A stretch of 64,000 bases of DNA. Origin: Batrachochytrium dendrobatidis JAM81. Its lineage: Eukaryota; Chytridiomycota; Chytridiomycetes; Rhizophydiales. Both the position numbers and the translations under genes were made by a program. Of this stretch, positions 45,687 through 59,204 are shown piece by piece. The DNA lies in contig NW_006281101.1 in the NCBI RefSeq assembly GCF_000203795.2, positions 227,142-291,141 on the forward strand, in the 5' to 3' direction. Below the pieces are notes generated by a model that was not told where the DNA came from, did no database searches, and saw only the letters and a list, made by a program, of their open reading frames with translations. Position 1 is the stretch's first letter, and every line of letters begins with the position of its first letter.

Positions 45687-46683
45687 TTATTCGACACCAA
45701 TCAATTCAATTTCAAATATCAGATTGGTATTGGGGGCAATTCTATCGAGTGTAAAAGCAAATTGCATTAATTTAATTGTATGAACAATGCATCTAAACTG
45801 CGGTGGAGTTGGACTTACTTGGCTTCAGGGAGTCCCTTTTTACCATACGCCCATTCGCTTTCAATAACAAGTCTGGCTTTTTCACCCACACACATGGTTT
45901 GAATTCCCTCATCCCAGCCACGAATCACCTTGGATGCACCCACTATGACATAGGCATTAGATTGATGCTATTGTAATCAGCATGGTGGTCAACTGGACAG
46001 CAACAAGCATAGCATACCTTTGAAGCGCAGCGGATAGGGCTTCTTTTTGCCAATATTTGTATCAAATACAGTGCCATCTTCCAAAGTTCCCGTATACCAA
46101 CACGACACTGTACTTCCCTTGCGAGGAAAAGTCTGACCAGTACCTTTTTTAATAATGGATTTTGTAAACAGTGGCTATATGATTTCACCCATAGTAAAAT
46201 AAAAGTGTTGGTTAGAGTGATGAATGAGCGTGTCTAGACATTCAAGCAAATTCAGCATACCACGGTCGAGACGGATTCGGTAGTGGTAGGAGCAGCTTTG
46301 GCAGGTGTAGATATGGCTGCAGTGGCTATGGATGCCTCATCTTCCAACGTAACTCCTTCTGGACGCCATGATTGAGTTTCGTAGAGAGCGTCGTATGCTG
46401 CAATCAAATCTAGCTTTTTAGCACCCTTGGTGATGCTTGCTACTTTTCCAAACAACTTGACTTCTTTCAAAAACTTTAAAAGCCACGGATTAGTATTTGG
46501 AAAAATTAGAGTCAGGGTTAGAATGCATTGGTTTCTATTTAAATGTAATCATTTGGTACGAGGCTATTACAACGTTACCTTGTAAGTGGCATGCTGATGT
46601 AAAAACTCGACAATGGTTTTCTTGGAAACAGCATCAGAGGCAAGTTGCTCTGCAGTCCATTCTTTTACTGTTTGGGCAGTCAT
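45687..46683 (-). CDS. FKBP3: FKBP25-like peptidyl-prolyl isomerase
   Basis: Exons 46683-46579, 46473-46261, 46174-46018, 45942-45819, 45741-45687; 217 aa. The N-terminal helical domain (MTAQTVKEWTAEQLASDAVS, IVEFLHQHATYKFL, YDALYETQSW) matches the basic tilted helix bundle specific to FKBP25/FKBP3. An Ala/Thr linker leads to an FKBP domain: SCWYTGTLEDGTVFDTN, KVIRGWDEGIQTMCVGEKAR, SEWAYGKKGLPEAKIAPNTN, LIFEIELIGVE. FKBP25 is a nuclear prolyl isomerase associated with chromatin and ribosome biogenesis. Typical fungal FKBPs lack this N-terminal bundle, so its retention here is an ancestral trait. Divergent partner none; downstream gene is S1/P1 on the opposite strand (tail to tail). Confidence 0.88.
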
Positions 46684-46942
46684 GTTTATCGAGTTTTTTT
46701 TTAATTTTTGCTGCTGAATTTATATGGACTCAAACCCTACCCTCAGGTGAAATGCATAGTGGGTTTTGAGTTGAACCATGTCAATATGATTTCCAAGACA
46801 AGTCTATTCAAGGATTGCAATCTTGCTCATTTACTACAAACACTAGAATGACTTGGATTTGTAGATCAAGACAGCCAACGCAACACGCAAGAATTTGCTC
46901 GACAAACGATTTGAATATAGAATGTCAATCGGAATGATTTTA

Positions 46943-47866
46943 TTACAAATCAACCTTTGCTCCATCCTCGGTACTGTCTGGTTTAGTTCCAACAGCGACT
47001 TCTCGACAGTTGGTGACAGTGATGTCCTCAACAGGTCGATCACCATGCTTGGTTTTGGTACTCTCAATAGCCTTGACAACCGACATACCATCCATCACCT
47101 TGCCAAAAACAACATGACGGCCATCGAGCCAAGATGTGGTTACAGTAGTAATAAAAAACTGCGATCCGTTGGTGTCTTTGCCAGCATTGGCCATGGAGAG
47201 AATGCCAGGGCCAGTATGCTTCAGAATAAAGTTCTCGTCAGCAAACTTGTTGCCATAGATCGACTTGCCACCAGTACCATCACGGTTGGTAAAGTCACCT
47301 CCTTGAAGCATAAAGTTCTAAACAAGTCATTCATGGTTGACAGTAATGAGAATGAATACTAATGTCGACATAAAGTATTGTACACAAGTTGACCAGTAGA
47401 TCTAGCATCACATGTAGTAATTTAAACTGCCGTTGTCATCACCAATCAGATAACAAGTAGAACAAGACATGCAGTAGCCAAGACATTATGCATACTGGAA
47501 CAGCGAATGTGCGAATGTCTTGGAATATCTTACCTTGATAACTCTGTGGAAGATGGAACCCTTGTAGCCATAACCCTTCTATAGAACCACCAAGAACAAT
47601 GGTTAGTATTGCTGCAACACTACCAATCCCAATGCAAGCATCTACAACTCAAGCCATATTCAAACCTCGCCAGTACAGAGCGCACGGAAATTCTCAACAG
47701 TCTTGGGCACTACACTGCCGTATAAACCAACTGTGATATCACCCAGTGGAGTCTGTCCCTTGGACATACTAAAAACAAGTTGATGAGTAAAAGCAGGACT
47801 TTCAGCTTGAACAGTCACAGCTGCAGAAAGAAGGCCAGCAATCCAAACAAGCATAGAGGGCTGCAT
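46943..47866 (-). CDS. ER/secretory cyclophilin (cyclophilin B-like)
   Basis: Exons 47866-47666, 47578-47534, 47317-46943; 206 aa. The ATG at 47866 begins a signal peptide ([20 protein letters not shown]). The cyclophilin fold follows: [73 protein letters not shown], and [12 protein letters not shown] with the cyclosporin-contact Trp. Catalyses proline cis-trans isomerisation during protein folding in the secretory pathway. The C-terminal stretch after [10 protein letters not shown] is a short acidic tail without KDEL or HDEL, so ER residence or secretion cannot be told. Confidence 0.9.
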
Positions 47867-47939
47867 GATTAGAGATTCAAGGTCAAAAACGATAATCGGA
47901 TTCTCAGTTTGGATCAAATTTCAATTACAAAAACTCATT

Positions 47940-50205
47940 TTATTGTTTGTTTCGTTTCGAGTCGCTGCTGGTATTCTCGGCCCCAGATCGACCACGCTTA
48001 GCAGTCGACATAAAGTCTTGAAACCCAAATATGTCGGCTTCCTTCTCAAAAGCAACCGGTCCATCTCGGACTGCTGCTCCCCTTTCAGTCTCTGTGCCTT
48101 GAAACCCACGATGAGGTGCATTGTCGCCAAGAAGCTTTTCAATCTTATCTGTATGCACACCCGCAACGGTTTCAGTCTCGATACGTTTGGGTCGGTAGAT
48201 TGCATTGGCTGATGATCCTTGAAAGAGCGGCTTGTCATACGTGTTGTACGAGTCTTCTGCCCCAAATCCTGATGAAATACCCGCAGACTGATTAAATAGA
48301 CGCTGGTCAAACATGGTGTCCTTGGACATGGTCGGCTTGGCAAGTCCGAGTGCAATCTTTTCGGAAATATCACGATTGGTTCTACAAAAAGATAAAACTT
48401 GAGTTGGAACATAGTTGGAGCATCAACCCCCACAACACATTCTGTTTTTAAACTTACCCTTGTGCCATGACACGCACTTTAGTATCGGTTCCCATATGCG
48501 TCATACGAAGCTCTCGCTCACGTTGTTTGGCCTTGTCACGACGCAGATCGTCACGCTCCTTCATCATCTTCTTTTGCTCTTCAGTCAACTCCTCCTCATC
48601 CTCAGTGGCAAACTGATCAATATGCTCTTCTCGTTCATGAGTAGTATTTCCACCATCAAGCACGCTAGAGATGAAATGATCTGCAGAAGGAGCCTCACCC
48701 GTACCAGAAACAAGTCCGGCACGCTCTTCACGTGCCTTTTGAGCCAGCATTCGCAACATATCTTCCTTTTCACGCTTTTCCTTTGCTGCAACTTTGGATT
48801 GCATCTCGGCTCTTAACCGCACTTCGTCTCGTGCATGACGATCTGCAATAAATAGTGCTTCGGATAGTTTGGCAAAATTGTCATTAATTGTTACTTCTTG
48901 AAGCCCTCGGCCGTCATTAGCAAGACGCTTATCCAAAGGAATGGTATAACCTTTGGCGTTCTTCCAATTACTGATACAAGGTGGAATAATCCAGTTGCGC
49001 TGTTCTTCAACAGTGACTTTTCGGGGCGGAGAATGCATTACTGGTGGTGGTGGAGAGGGTGGGCCACGAGGCACCTTTTTAGGCTTAAATCTGGGAGGTT
49101 CAAAAGGATCTATTGGTGCTTCAACCATCTTGATGATACGAGATTTGGCACCCGATGCAGCCTCAGAAGCAGCTTGATCTGCAGGTGTGTATCGTACAAA
49201 TGTTGCACCTTCTTTGGCTTTAACAATCTGACCACTCTTGGCTGATGCGGTATGCACTGTGTAAAACAATCGAATACATCCACAATAGACATGATCAGAA
49301 TCAATGCAGTTGCATCATGCCAATTGATATAATGGACTAGCACGCTTGGCATAGATTAAACAAAAACTACTTACCCCCAACAAGTTTGTCAAGAGCAGCA
49401 CGAGTCCGATCTGCAACCTCTTTGACGCTACTCGCATCGGGTCGCAACAGATTTTCATCACCGTCAATGACATCCTGCTCCTTCATTGCAGCAAGGCTTG
49501 AATGAATTACCTTTTTATCATTCTTTTTTTGTCCCTGATGTAAAACCAAATCATATCGAATCTTTCCCGACTCATCTGTTTCTAGTGAAAGTGTATGTGC
49601 ATGTCCACCACCTGCTCCTCGTTTGTTTCCCATATCAAGAGGAAATTGAACCATATGAATCTCGGGGAATGCACCACCATCTCCGAAATCCTATTTCAAA
49701 TCGTCAGATCATCGAAACCATTCAGAGATATAAGAAACTAGATTGAAACTAGTATACCAATCCTATCCATCTTGGATTTATATCCAGTTTATGGCTAGCT
49801 CACCTGAAGTGTTTTTGGAGCAAACCCAACACGGAATCCATAAGGAGGCGGGCCTTGTTTGACTGTAGACACTACTCCATCACTACGATTCTCCACAGCA
49901 GATTGTGCTTCATCATCCGAGTCATCATCCCATCGACTTGATTGCAAAACAGCCTTTGGTTTAGGAAGAATACTTGATCCAATTCAATGTTAAAAATACT
50001 GTTAGTTTGAATAGTGGTCAAGTGTATGACTGACATCAAGCATTTATTCCAATCCACTCATGACGGCATGCAACAGTCCAGACTTGAGCAGGAATATGCC
50101 GAGTCATTTAAAAGTAATTCGTATTGCTCCGCCAAGTTGGATTCCAAACCACATTGAACAACTTGTAACAAACGATACTGCAAAAACTCACCTATACAAA
50201 GACAT
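47940..50205 (-). CDS. PRP45: SNW-domain splicing and transcription cofactor (SNW1/Prp45)
   Basis: Exons 49972-49804, 49690-49375, 49256-48458, 48381-47940, with a proposed 14-nt first exon 50205-50192 (MSLY, GTGAGT donor) joined in frame; 579 aa. Key text: GPPPYGFRVGFAPKTL, DFGDGGAFPEIHMVQFPLDM, PPRFKPKKVPRGPPSPPPPV, the SNW core SNWKNAKGYTIPLDKRLAND, and a C-terminal FDQRLFNQSAGISSGF. SNW1/Prp45 is an intrinsically extended spliceosome protein acting around catalytic activation; it also acts in transcription in animals. Exons 2-5 are secure; the tiny first exon is a guess from splice phase. Confidence 0.88.
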
Positions 50206-50499
50206 TTCTGGTAATACAGTACAGACTGTTGTTGCTAATATAGACTAGAGTTGGACTGCTAAGACCAAATCAAACGGTTAAGTTGAATTGGTTTATCAAT
50301 GTGCAAGTAAATAGAAAAACCAGAAACACACGAATTTCAACTAATTTCAATCCACAGCATAAAACTTGAATTGAATGTGTGATATATTGCTGTTTAATCA
50401 AATCTACTTTAAATATTCATACACAAAACTGAATATTTGAGCTCATTCACAAAATACTCGAATTGAATGTGTGATATATTGCTGTTTAATCAAGCAAAT

Positions 50500-52620
50500 C
50501 TACTTTAAAAAATACCCATACACCGGATTATGAGTCTCTTCTACAAATGAGTACTTGAGCTCATCCAGAAAACGCTCAAAAAGATGGCTCGAATTGGGTG
50601 GAACCTGCAATCCAACCATCACTTTACCCACATCACCTCCATAGTTGCGATAGTGGAATAACGTGATGTTCCATTGAGGTCGCTTGATGGCATTTAAAAA
50701 GGAGTAAAGTGCTCCAGGTCGTTCGGGAAAAGAAAGTCGAAAGAGGCGTTCGTGAGGAATGTTTTTACGTCCTCCGACAAGGTATCGAGCATGAGCTTTG
50801 GCCATTTCGTTATGACTAGCATCCATACCCTTCATATCCTCAGCATCTAGATCACGAAGAATCGTGGCAAGCTCAGCTTCGCGATTATCCAGCAGAAACG
50901 AAGTGAAAATATGTGCTTGAGCTTCATCACCATATCGATATGAGAGTTCGGTAACTGCGCGTGGGTGAATACACTTGTATAGCTTCATAAAGCTGAAAGA
51001 ATAACAGAAACAAACATGTCAGTTTACATCCAACAATCCCTCACACAACGTTTTGTAATCATGTATACCTTCCAGGCTGTTCAGGAAGAACCACACTGAT
51101 GAGCGCTTCGCTATTTTCACCAAAGTCGGCACGCTCAGCAACAAATCGCAAGCGGTCAAAGTTCATGTTTGCACCACTGCAAATAGCAACAAACGTTCCA
51201 CCACTCAGGTTATTTTCATGAATGTATTTTTTAGTGCCAGCAATACCAAGAGCACCAGACGGCTCGACAATACCACGGGTGTCTTCGAATACGTCCTTGA
51301 TGGCTGCACAAATTTCATCAGTGGATACCATGACCATTTCGTCAATGAGAGAGCGGCAGATACGAAATGTTTCTTCACCAACACTGCGTACAGCTGTACC
51401 ATCAGCAAACAAGCCAACTTCTGAAAGAGTGACTCGTTCACCTGCAAGGAGGGATCGTGCCATGGCATTGGCATCGTATGTTTCCACGCCTATAATCTTG
51501 ATATTCGGATACAGGCGTTTGACATAGCTAGCAATTCCAGCAGTAAGACCACCACCACCAATAGGAATAAAAATAGCATCAATTTTGGTACAGTCAGTTT
51601 GACGAAAAATTTCTACTCCGACGGTGCCTTGTCCAGCAATGACATATGGATCATCATAAGGAGGAATGCTAATCATTCCATTCTCCTATACACCAAATGA
51701 GTTCAATTATCAATCTAGATAGTTTTCTGCACAATAAAATCCTGCATTTTAGTATTCAACACACCAGTGATAACCGAGCACACTCCTGCTTCGCTTCGTC
51801 AAAATCACTACCATGAAGTAAAACTTGCGCACCAAGACGCTCAACGTTTTTCCATTTGATAGGCGGAGTTGCCAAAGGCATGACAATAACAGCCTTGATG
51901 CCCATATGCTTGGCAGCAAGAGCAACCCCTTTAAATCGTTATAGAAACAACACATGAGTTTGCAAACGTAACGGTATGTTTCTAGCAGACTGAATAAAGC
52001 CAATCCATAACCTTGTACATACCTTGAGCATGGTTGCCAGCAGAACACGCAATCACACCTTTTAATCTCTCCTCGGTGTTTAATTGGGCCATCCGGTTGA
52101 ATGCCCCGCGTAACTTGAACGAAAATACTGGTTGAAGGTCTTCACGCTTTAATAGGATCGTATTTCCCATTCGATTGGATAAGTTGCGAGCCTTTTGTAA
52201 TGGGGTTTCCAATGCAACATCATACACTCTTGCCGTAAGAATCATTTTCAAATAATCTGGTTCATTGGGAATGGGCGTGATGGGGGATCCGGCATTTGGA
52301 TTTGCAAAAATGCAAGGAAATGTAGTCTGAGTAGGACCGGATCGTGTTGGAGTGCCAGACGGAATGCAAAGAGTATCGACAGCAGCTGTGGATGTCAATC
52401 CAGAAATGCTTGGTAAATGCAGTTTTGAAGATTGTTTGACTGAATTGAATCGATGTAGAGTCACGGAAGCTGTGGATTGCAAGTAAACATCTGATGACAG
52501 GTCATGGGATTCTGGCTCGTTCAATGTAGTTGTGCTAGTGAATGGCGCTGATAAATTTGTTTGTGCGGTCGAAACTGACTTGGTGTTACAATGAATAGGA
52601 CTGACTAAATCGACAACCAT
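50500..52620 (-). CDS. ILV1: Threonine deaminase (threonine dehydratase)
   Basis: Exons 52620-52023, 51928-51765, 51685-51069, 50992-50500; 623 aa. A 110-residue Ser/Thr-rich N-terminus probably includes a mitochondrial targeting signal. The fold-type II PLP domain shows the Schiff-base Lys in [31 protein letters not shown], the phosphate loop [17 protein letters not shown], and [14 protein letters not shown]. The C-terminal regulatory part has two ACT-like repeats, including [10 protein letters not shown] and [16 protein letters not shown]. Converts L-threonine to 2-oxobutanoate, the first committed step to isoleucine, and is normally inhibited by isoleucine through the ACT domains. All intron phases agree. 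The upstream alternative Met at 52626 is not an ATG. Confidence 0.93.
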
Positions 52621-52951
52621 GGTCAATGAATCAACACTAGACTCTAAGACAAGTATTTATTTTGGGCTTCAAGGTATGCTTGGCTATCGATGCGGAAGCA
52701 GGCCAAAGGACGAATGGTTGGAAATAACGGAATAGTATATCAAAGTCCAATGGGAAGAGCAAAGCTACGTTCGGCTAGGGATTAAGAACCCAAAACCTAG
52801 AGCTATAGCTGGATAATTATTAGCAGTTTCAATAGAAATAAAACAATTCGGTGGTCCAAAATCAGTTTTGGATGGCGAGTTGATGTGATCATGCGGTCAC
52901 AGTCAATACCCTTTACAGTTAAAGACAAAAGGGATGAGAACGGAAAAAAAA
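52621..52951. other. Short intergenic
   Basis: No supported gene; probable promoter region of the threonine deaminase gene. Confidence 0.4.
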
Positions 52952-53347
52952 TCAAAATTTGCCAGCAAGCATCACCATTAGTGCATCATGTGTTTGGAGA
53001 TACTTGCATAAAACTCGACACGTTTGTGGTTGGTTTATTTGTTTGGATGCTTGATGTTTTTTGGAACCACTGGTAGATTGTATACTGGACTGAATGGCAT
53101 GAACATACATTGCTCGTGTTTCTGTATCGCAGCAACAATCCGACCTGTTGACAAAATCCGCTGCTACGTCAATTAAGCAAGACGTCATTTGCTTGGCCTT
53201 TGACACGATGCTCGGCTTACAAACTAAAACTTGTCGTTTTTCAAGAACTGCAATAGCCTGATTTGATGCCATCAAATGGTAATGACCGCTGATGGCCCAT
53301 TCTATTTCGCCTGCATTCCCATCCCTTTTGCCTTTGGCTGTATGCAT
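52952..53347 (-). CDS. Hypothetical protein, 131 aa
   Basis: Open single-exon frame starting with ATG (MHTAKGKRDGNAGEIEWAI) and containing IAVLEKRQVLVCKPSIVSKA and a Cys-rich short stretch (SDCCCDTETRAMY). No signal peptide, membrane segment or family motif. It might be a small gene or a fragment of a multi-exon gene; no splice partner was found. Confidence 0.3.
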   Translation of the reverse strand: MHTAKGKRDGNAGEIEWAISGHYHLMASNQAIAVLEKRQVLVCKPSIVSKAKQMTSCLIDVAADFVNRSDCCCDTETRAMYVHAIQSSIQSTSGSKKHQASKQINQPQTCRVLCKYLQTHDALMVMLAGKF

Positions 53348-53632
53348 CTCATGACACTCTCCCTATCCAAATAAACTTATTTCAATCAGCAATACCCAAA
53401 TAGTCAAAGTCTAGTACTTGATACGAAAATAAATGTATTTTGCGAGTGAAATAAAAGCATCAAAATGTGATATATATGCCCAACCCAAGTTATAATTAAG
53501 AATCAAGATAATAAAACTAAATGGGAATAAAAATGTATGGTCAAGAAAAAAAGACAAGAATTTAGAGTAATAAAAAATCATAAACACGGGAAGTAACCCA
53601 AACAGAGCAGCAATTTGAAACAAGAAGCTTAT

Positions 53633-55219
53633 TCAAAGCTTCATCCATGGATGAGACTGAACAAAATCAATGGTTGCACGAGACTGAAAGTTTTTGTCCA
53701 ACATGCAATCTAGTAAATCTATACACAACTCTGACAGAGGGATATGTGTGCGAGAGTAAGGACGGTTGACAGCATGAGACGCAGATGTGAATGGAACTTG
53801 ACCAGTAAGCATAATAAATAAACAGCATCCAAGTGACCATACTTCGGCTTCTGGACCACGGTACTTTTGGGATTTGAGAATCTCTGGTGCAGCATACTGG
53901 ATTGTTCTAGAAACAAAGAGTCAGCAACGTGTCATCTAAATTAAGCAACCAGTACAAGTTTACAACATACCCTAAAAATCGGTCAAATTGGCGACCACCA
54001 ATGTCGTCAAAGAAACTGGCGGATCCAAAGTCGATCAACTTGACATTAAAATTGCAGTCAATCAAAACATTTTCATCCTTGATGTCGCGATGAACTAGTT
54101 TTAATGATTGTAAATATGCAACAGCAGAAACAATCTGGCGGAAAACACATCTTGCTTGGGCCTCTGTAAAATGCTCAAATTTTTCAATGCACTCGAACAG
54201 ATCCATTGAAGGACGTGAGGAAATGCTGCGTTGTGGAGCAATCGAGTCCATTCCACTGGGTAACAAGGCAGATGTGATAGGAGTAGAGTCTTGGGAAAAG
54301 ACTGGAGAAAACAATGTAGATGTAGAGACATCGGGGATATCTTGGTCGGTTGATGACCAGCTCGAGCCATGAAGTTCAGTGACCAAATAGCAGAAATCTG
54401 CATCTGCATAATAATCAAGAAATCGGACAATATTTTGGTGGCAAATCTAGAAACCAAAGCACTCAAAAGTTAGAAACGTCAAGCATAATCAAAGCAAGAT
54501 GCAAACATACGACATGGCCATCTTACATTTTTTAGAATATACACCTCCATAGGCACAGAGCCCAAGTCATGATCAACAGCCCAAGCCGTACGAGCAATCT
54601 TTGAGCGAATGATAAACTTGACAGCAACCTCACGACGATCTGAAGTACGCACAGCCGAACAGACAAACCCAAAGCCTCCAGATCCGAGCTCCTGCACAAC
54701 AGAGTAGCGGGAAGCAAAAACAGGGTTTAATGCTTTGTTGCAAAGAAGCTGTTGTGCTCGTGTTCCAGGAGGAAAGATACAAGTCAGGACAGGCGAGAAA
54801 ACTGGGGATGGAGGATGGGAAGCCATAGGAGCAGAGGATTTAATACTGTCATTAAATGAAATGGGGGGATGGGCAGCCTCGGATAGGGGTGAAGGCGGTA
54901 GACGAACTTTTGTTTTTTGCAAGTCGGTATTCAGACGAGGAACATCCATTGGGGAAAAGGTAGGAATATTTACAGTCAATGGAGCAGACATGACCATTCC
55001 GCCAGCAACTGGAGAAGCAGGAGTCATAGGATCGCTTTGTCTAGGGTTAAATATACATTTGATCTGACTGGGATTGGTAGGCAAACAAGCGGTTTTTGTG
55101 GCAGACGAGTGGTTTGAATGACGTGTCAGTGGAGTGGGGGGTAAAGGATGTTGCGGGGGGTATTTTTCTCGAACAGACGAACGAGTACCAGTATGAATAG
55201 AAAGAGGTGTTTGAAACAT
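53633..55219 (-). CDS. PAS-kinase-like Ser/Thr protein kinase without a visible PAS domain
   Basis: Exons 55219-54527, 54446-53971, 53906-53633; 480 aa. Residues 1-170 are Pro/Ser/Thr-rich and probably disordered, with many SP/TP sites. The kinase domain has LGSGGFGFV (178-186), ATP-binding Lys201 in VAVKFI, HRDIKDEN (from about 350), LIDFGSAS, and GTIQYAAPEILKSQKYRGPE, then a short C-lobe. The HRDIKDEN and YRGPE...WSLG signatures are typical of PAS kinase/PSK and related CAMK-group kinases, which tune carbohydrate partition in yeast. No PAS sensor domain is seen. About 50 Ser-rich residues are inserted in the hinge between TELHGSSW and MDLFECIE. All catalytic residues are present, so activity is expected. 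Confidence 0.82.
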
Positions 55220-58200
55220 ATGCGGAACTATTGCGTCGATTCAAATCCAAGTTAAAATAATTTGGTAAATTAAAACAGCTGATAACCAGTGAGTTGGTGG
55301 TTGGGTATAGAGTTGGTAGAAGCTAGGCTGAGGTCAACCAGTGCTAAGAAATGGGTCTGCTTGAAGTGGTATTTAAAAGAATGCTAGCAGGACAGTCGCT
55401 ATAAGGGAATTGGGTCTTGGGAAGCCAAGTGTGGAGCGGGCTTGAAGAACGCTTGAACAAATAAACTTGCAGCGTAGCGGTGTCAAGAATAAATGGCAGG
55501 AATGTGACTACGGGTCAGCTAATGCGGATTATGTGGTTTCTTGTTGGAAAGCAAGGGAATGGCTTATTCACTATTTTCAGTTGGATGCAGCCAAGATACT
55601 TGGTGTTCAGTTTTTTTCAAAATGCGACTTTGATGGAGAGATCACTTGACGCAAATAGACGCAGCTACTGTAGGTTCAAACAGTTAGACTCAAAAGCTAT
55701 TGTGCTGGAAACAGAGCTAGGTGATGGTAGTAGTCCTATAGACAGAATCGGAGTAGGACGGAGTCGAGTTTTTAAAAGAAAATTCACTTGAGGCGGGTTA
55801 TCGGAGCTGAGTTGAACCACGAGATCTGTGAAATATTAAGAGTCAAATATTCTTTTGAAAAGTAAAATTCAAATGTTTCAAAGTTTTCCACGAGCAATAA
55901 ACCTGGCCGGGCTGAAACTAGAGATGCGGATGTAAGAGCAGAGTTGGATCGGATCAAATGGGCTCTATTTAACAGACTAGAAATATCCAACCCAACCCAT
56001 CCATCTTGGCTCATCTCTCACTTTGCATGACGCAAGGGTTAAGGTTATAGCTCGTGTTTGTATATTAGGGCTACGTGGTTTAGCAGTGGATGAGGCAGGG
56101 CAAAGGCAGTGATTGGGGTCGTGTTTTTAAATACATGCGTGATGGGGCTGACGTGACTGAGCGTGCATTCGCTAGTGGGGCGAGGTCGCGAAGTTGTTTT
56201 GTAGATGACAGGGAGTGGTGTGGAGAGTTGCTAGATATGATGGGAGTAATAGATATATTGCGTGGAATGGGAGAAACTCACGTTTCACAAAGAAATCGCT
56301 CAACTGAACAACTGGAAATTACACCGAATGGGTCTTTGAACTCGTCTAAATGTTAAAATTAGGCGGCCAACTAGATGATTCATTTACTAGTTATGAATCA
56401 TGTGGTATATACTCTACTATTAAGCATATACAAAGATCTGGGCATAAGGACTAGAGCTTGCAGTAGGTGAATGCTTCAAGGCAGTTGAAATTTAGCCATA
56501 CAGCTCGCATTTAATGCTGCAAACATTGAGGCTGAAGTTGCGCAACTAGACTTGGTAAAATGACTAAGCTATGATGTGCTCTTGGTTTTGGCTGAGCTGG
56601 AATATCTTGGTAAGGTAACACGAACAAATAACCAATTATCCGCCTATCCAAACTCGCTTGCAAAGTGACCGCATTATAATACGAAGGGATAAGTGAGGCC
56701 AAGGTAGATATACAACAAAGGAGCAAAGGGTGGTATGTTTGAGATAACAAAGTATCAAAAAGGTATGGTCACGCAAAATGATCTTTGTAGAATCATGCAA
56801 GTATGAGCCAAAAAATGAACAGTCAATAGACAATGTAGCACAAAAAGTGTCGTGAACAAGGTTTGTTTCAGCACAAGTACATGATTAACCAACTCCTAAT
56901 CACATGCTATTGCAATATGAACATCGCGTTCAGCTAATACGGCATTCATGTCATGACTAAATCTTGCAAAGGTGAATATCGTAGACAAAGTGTCTAGATT
57001 GAAGTGGATATACTCTACTGACAATCCAATCTACATAAAACAGTGTACCCCTCGAGCTCTTACTATAGCACATGACGGATCACAAGCAGTAGTATTTACC
57101 ACAAAACTTGATATTTCCAAAAAATATGCACACCTATCCCCTCGCACCTAGCTAGCTGTATATCTTTATATCCCTTCGGTTACCAAGTCTTAACTTGGAC
57201 CACCATTCAAGCCCACAGCGCCAATCACTGCAAAGGAACTTGGTCCAATGCCCCTATCAATTACTCGAGTAAACAATTATATTGACCCACTCGTCTCGAC
57301 TTTAAACATTACCCTGTATGGTCAGCATGTTATACTCTTGATTCCCTCGTAACAATTCAAGGCGTGATAGGTCATGCCTAAAAATTTGAAACATTAAACC
57401 TCTAAACAATAGGCTATCCAAGATTCCCTGCTAATGAATTACAAATATTGACTCGTTTAATTTCATGTAAAGATATTGGGAATGAACTGCTGGATCACTA
57501 CTTGATCACAGTTGAAAACGGGTTTAAAGACGAATATTTCACACTACAACCTCACTGCAAGATCAATGAGAAACTCGTCATCTCTCTAGCTGTTTGTTTA
57601 TCAGGGTATCTACACATTCTACTCTACTCGACTTTTTAATGGGCGATAGTATATTTCCCAAAGTGTATCGCATAGTTTGCAAACGCCAACGCTGAATTCT
57701 AACCCAATAATCTGTGGTCTTTACGCACAGTCCTAAATTATAACGGGAATGGTGCTCACGTAAATGAATAAACTCGCTTGGTTAATTCAGAATGATAATG
57801 TCCGGGTAGTACAAACTATGATATATATTCTTAATATAGAAATAACCCTTAGAATGATCGAGTAGATGCAACATGTTAGGTAATACAAAACGCATCTTTG
57901 ATCAATGACGGTTCAACAGTTCTCCCAACTAGAAAACCACGCTGTTCTATCAATCTATTCGTTATACTAAATGTACTTCAATCACTAAGTGATCGTAAAA
58001 TGATACTTGTAAACCATATCCAAATAAGGCTATAGAGTTTAGCCAGAAAACCCTTCAGACCTTTCTCCACAGTAAATAGTTTGAAGCAGGTGATTCACTG
58101 CTTCGAAACATTTGCTGTGTAGTTTAACCACTATGCCCTATTTAGATACGAACTGCCAGCTGAAATAACCCGAATAGCCTGCACTGCCAATTAGGTAATT

Positions 58201-59204
58201 CGGCTAGCCCAGCGTAATTTTATGCTATAATAAAGCAGCAAATGCAATACGTCAGCCGGCCGATCATAACATGTAAATAACTACGGTATGGCATCCAAAC
58301 CTCTTCACACGATGTATACAAGCACTAGTCAATGTGTCAGCTAACTCGGCAAACCGAAGCCAAGACAGTATATCTGCTGTACTGTATACCTTGGCGTAAT
58401 ACGCATTGAGTAGGATACAATCCATAGCTTGGTGCTATCCAACGATCCTGTATCGCCATGAAAAACAGTTTAAATGCCGAATCAAACATGTACAAGAACA
58501 TCCGATATATGCAAAAAACATTTTTATACATACCTGCCATATGACTGTTGGGTTTGTATTACAATATAACGTCATTGTATACCAATATTTGACTATTTCA
58601 AGCAGCAACATTATTCATTATGCATAATCGGCTTAATCAACTTTTATTTGTTTAGTGCTACTATTGGCATAATGGAATGGGTTTATATTCAAGCCAATCA
58701 TGAATATCCAGTTTTAAAATTGTCAAATCTTGTATATACCACGTAGTGATGCATAAATACTGAGTTTTTTAATACTAAATATACGATATGAACAGGTTTT
58801 CAAGCACTGATATCGTTGACTCAAGCTGATTCTTAGCCCAACTATATCTCTGATGGCTATGCAGCTTAATCAACCCAACAAAACAATTCTGAATGCCTTG
58901 CCATCACCTAAAGCCGTGCAAATATGACTGACCGTTTATTATGTATTTAGAAGCCTTTATTTGGTGTTCCATTTACGCCAATACGGCTGTAATTTGTGGG
59001 AGTGCTTCAAATACATGACAATACACCTGTGACTGCCGTATTTCTTTTTCTTTTTCTCTCCATCCTCACCCCCTTTGTTGCTAGCCGTAAACAAGGAGTT
59101 CGATCTATAATATATCTATGCTTGATGGGTCTAGTAATTTATGTTCGGCATGTAAAAGCCAAGCTCAGTTTGCCAAAAAATGTGCTTTAAAGCTACATAT
59201 TCAT
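55220..59204. other. Long gene-free intergenic region
   Basis: About 4 kb with no supported gene. Scattered frames (for example 56090-56356 plus, 56511-56833 minus) have no family resemblance, splice support or signal peptide. AT-rich, possibly old element remnants. Confidence 0.4.

Noticed and set aside
50060..50248. 62-codon plus-strand frame upstream of threonine deaminase and over the proposed SNW1 first exon
   Set aside because: No recognised family and it overlaps the likely 5' end of SNW1 on the other strand; kept as possible only if transcripts appear.
56090..56356. 88-codon plus-strand frame in the long intergenic region
   Set aside because: No homologous motif, no signal peptide and no splice partner; probable chance frame.
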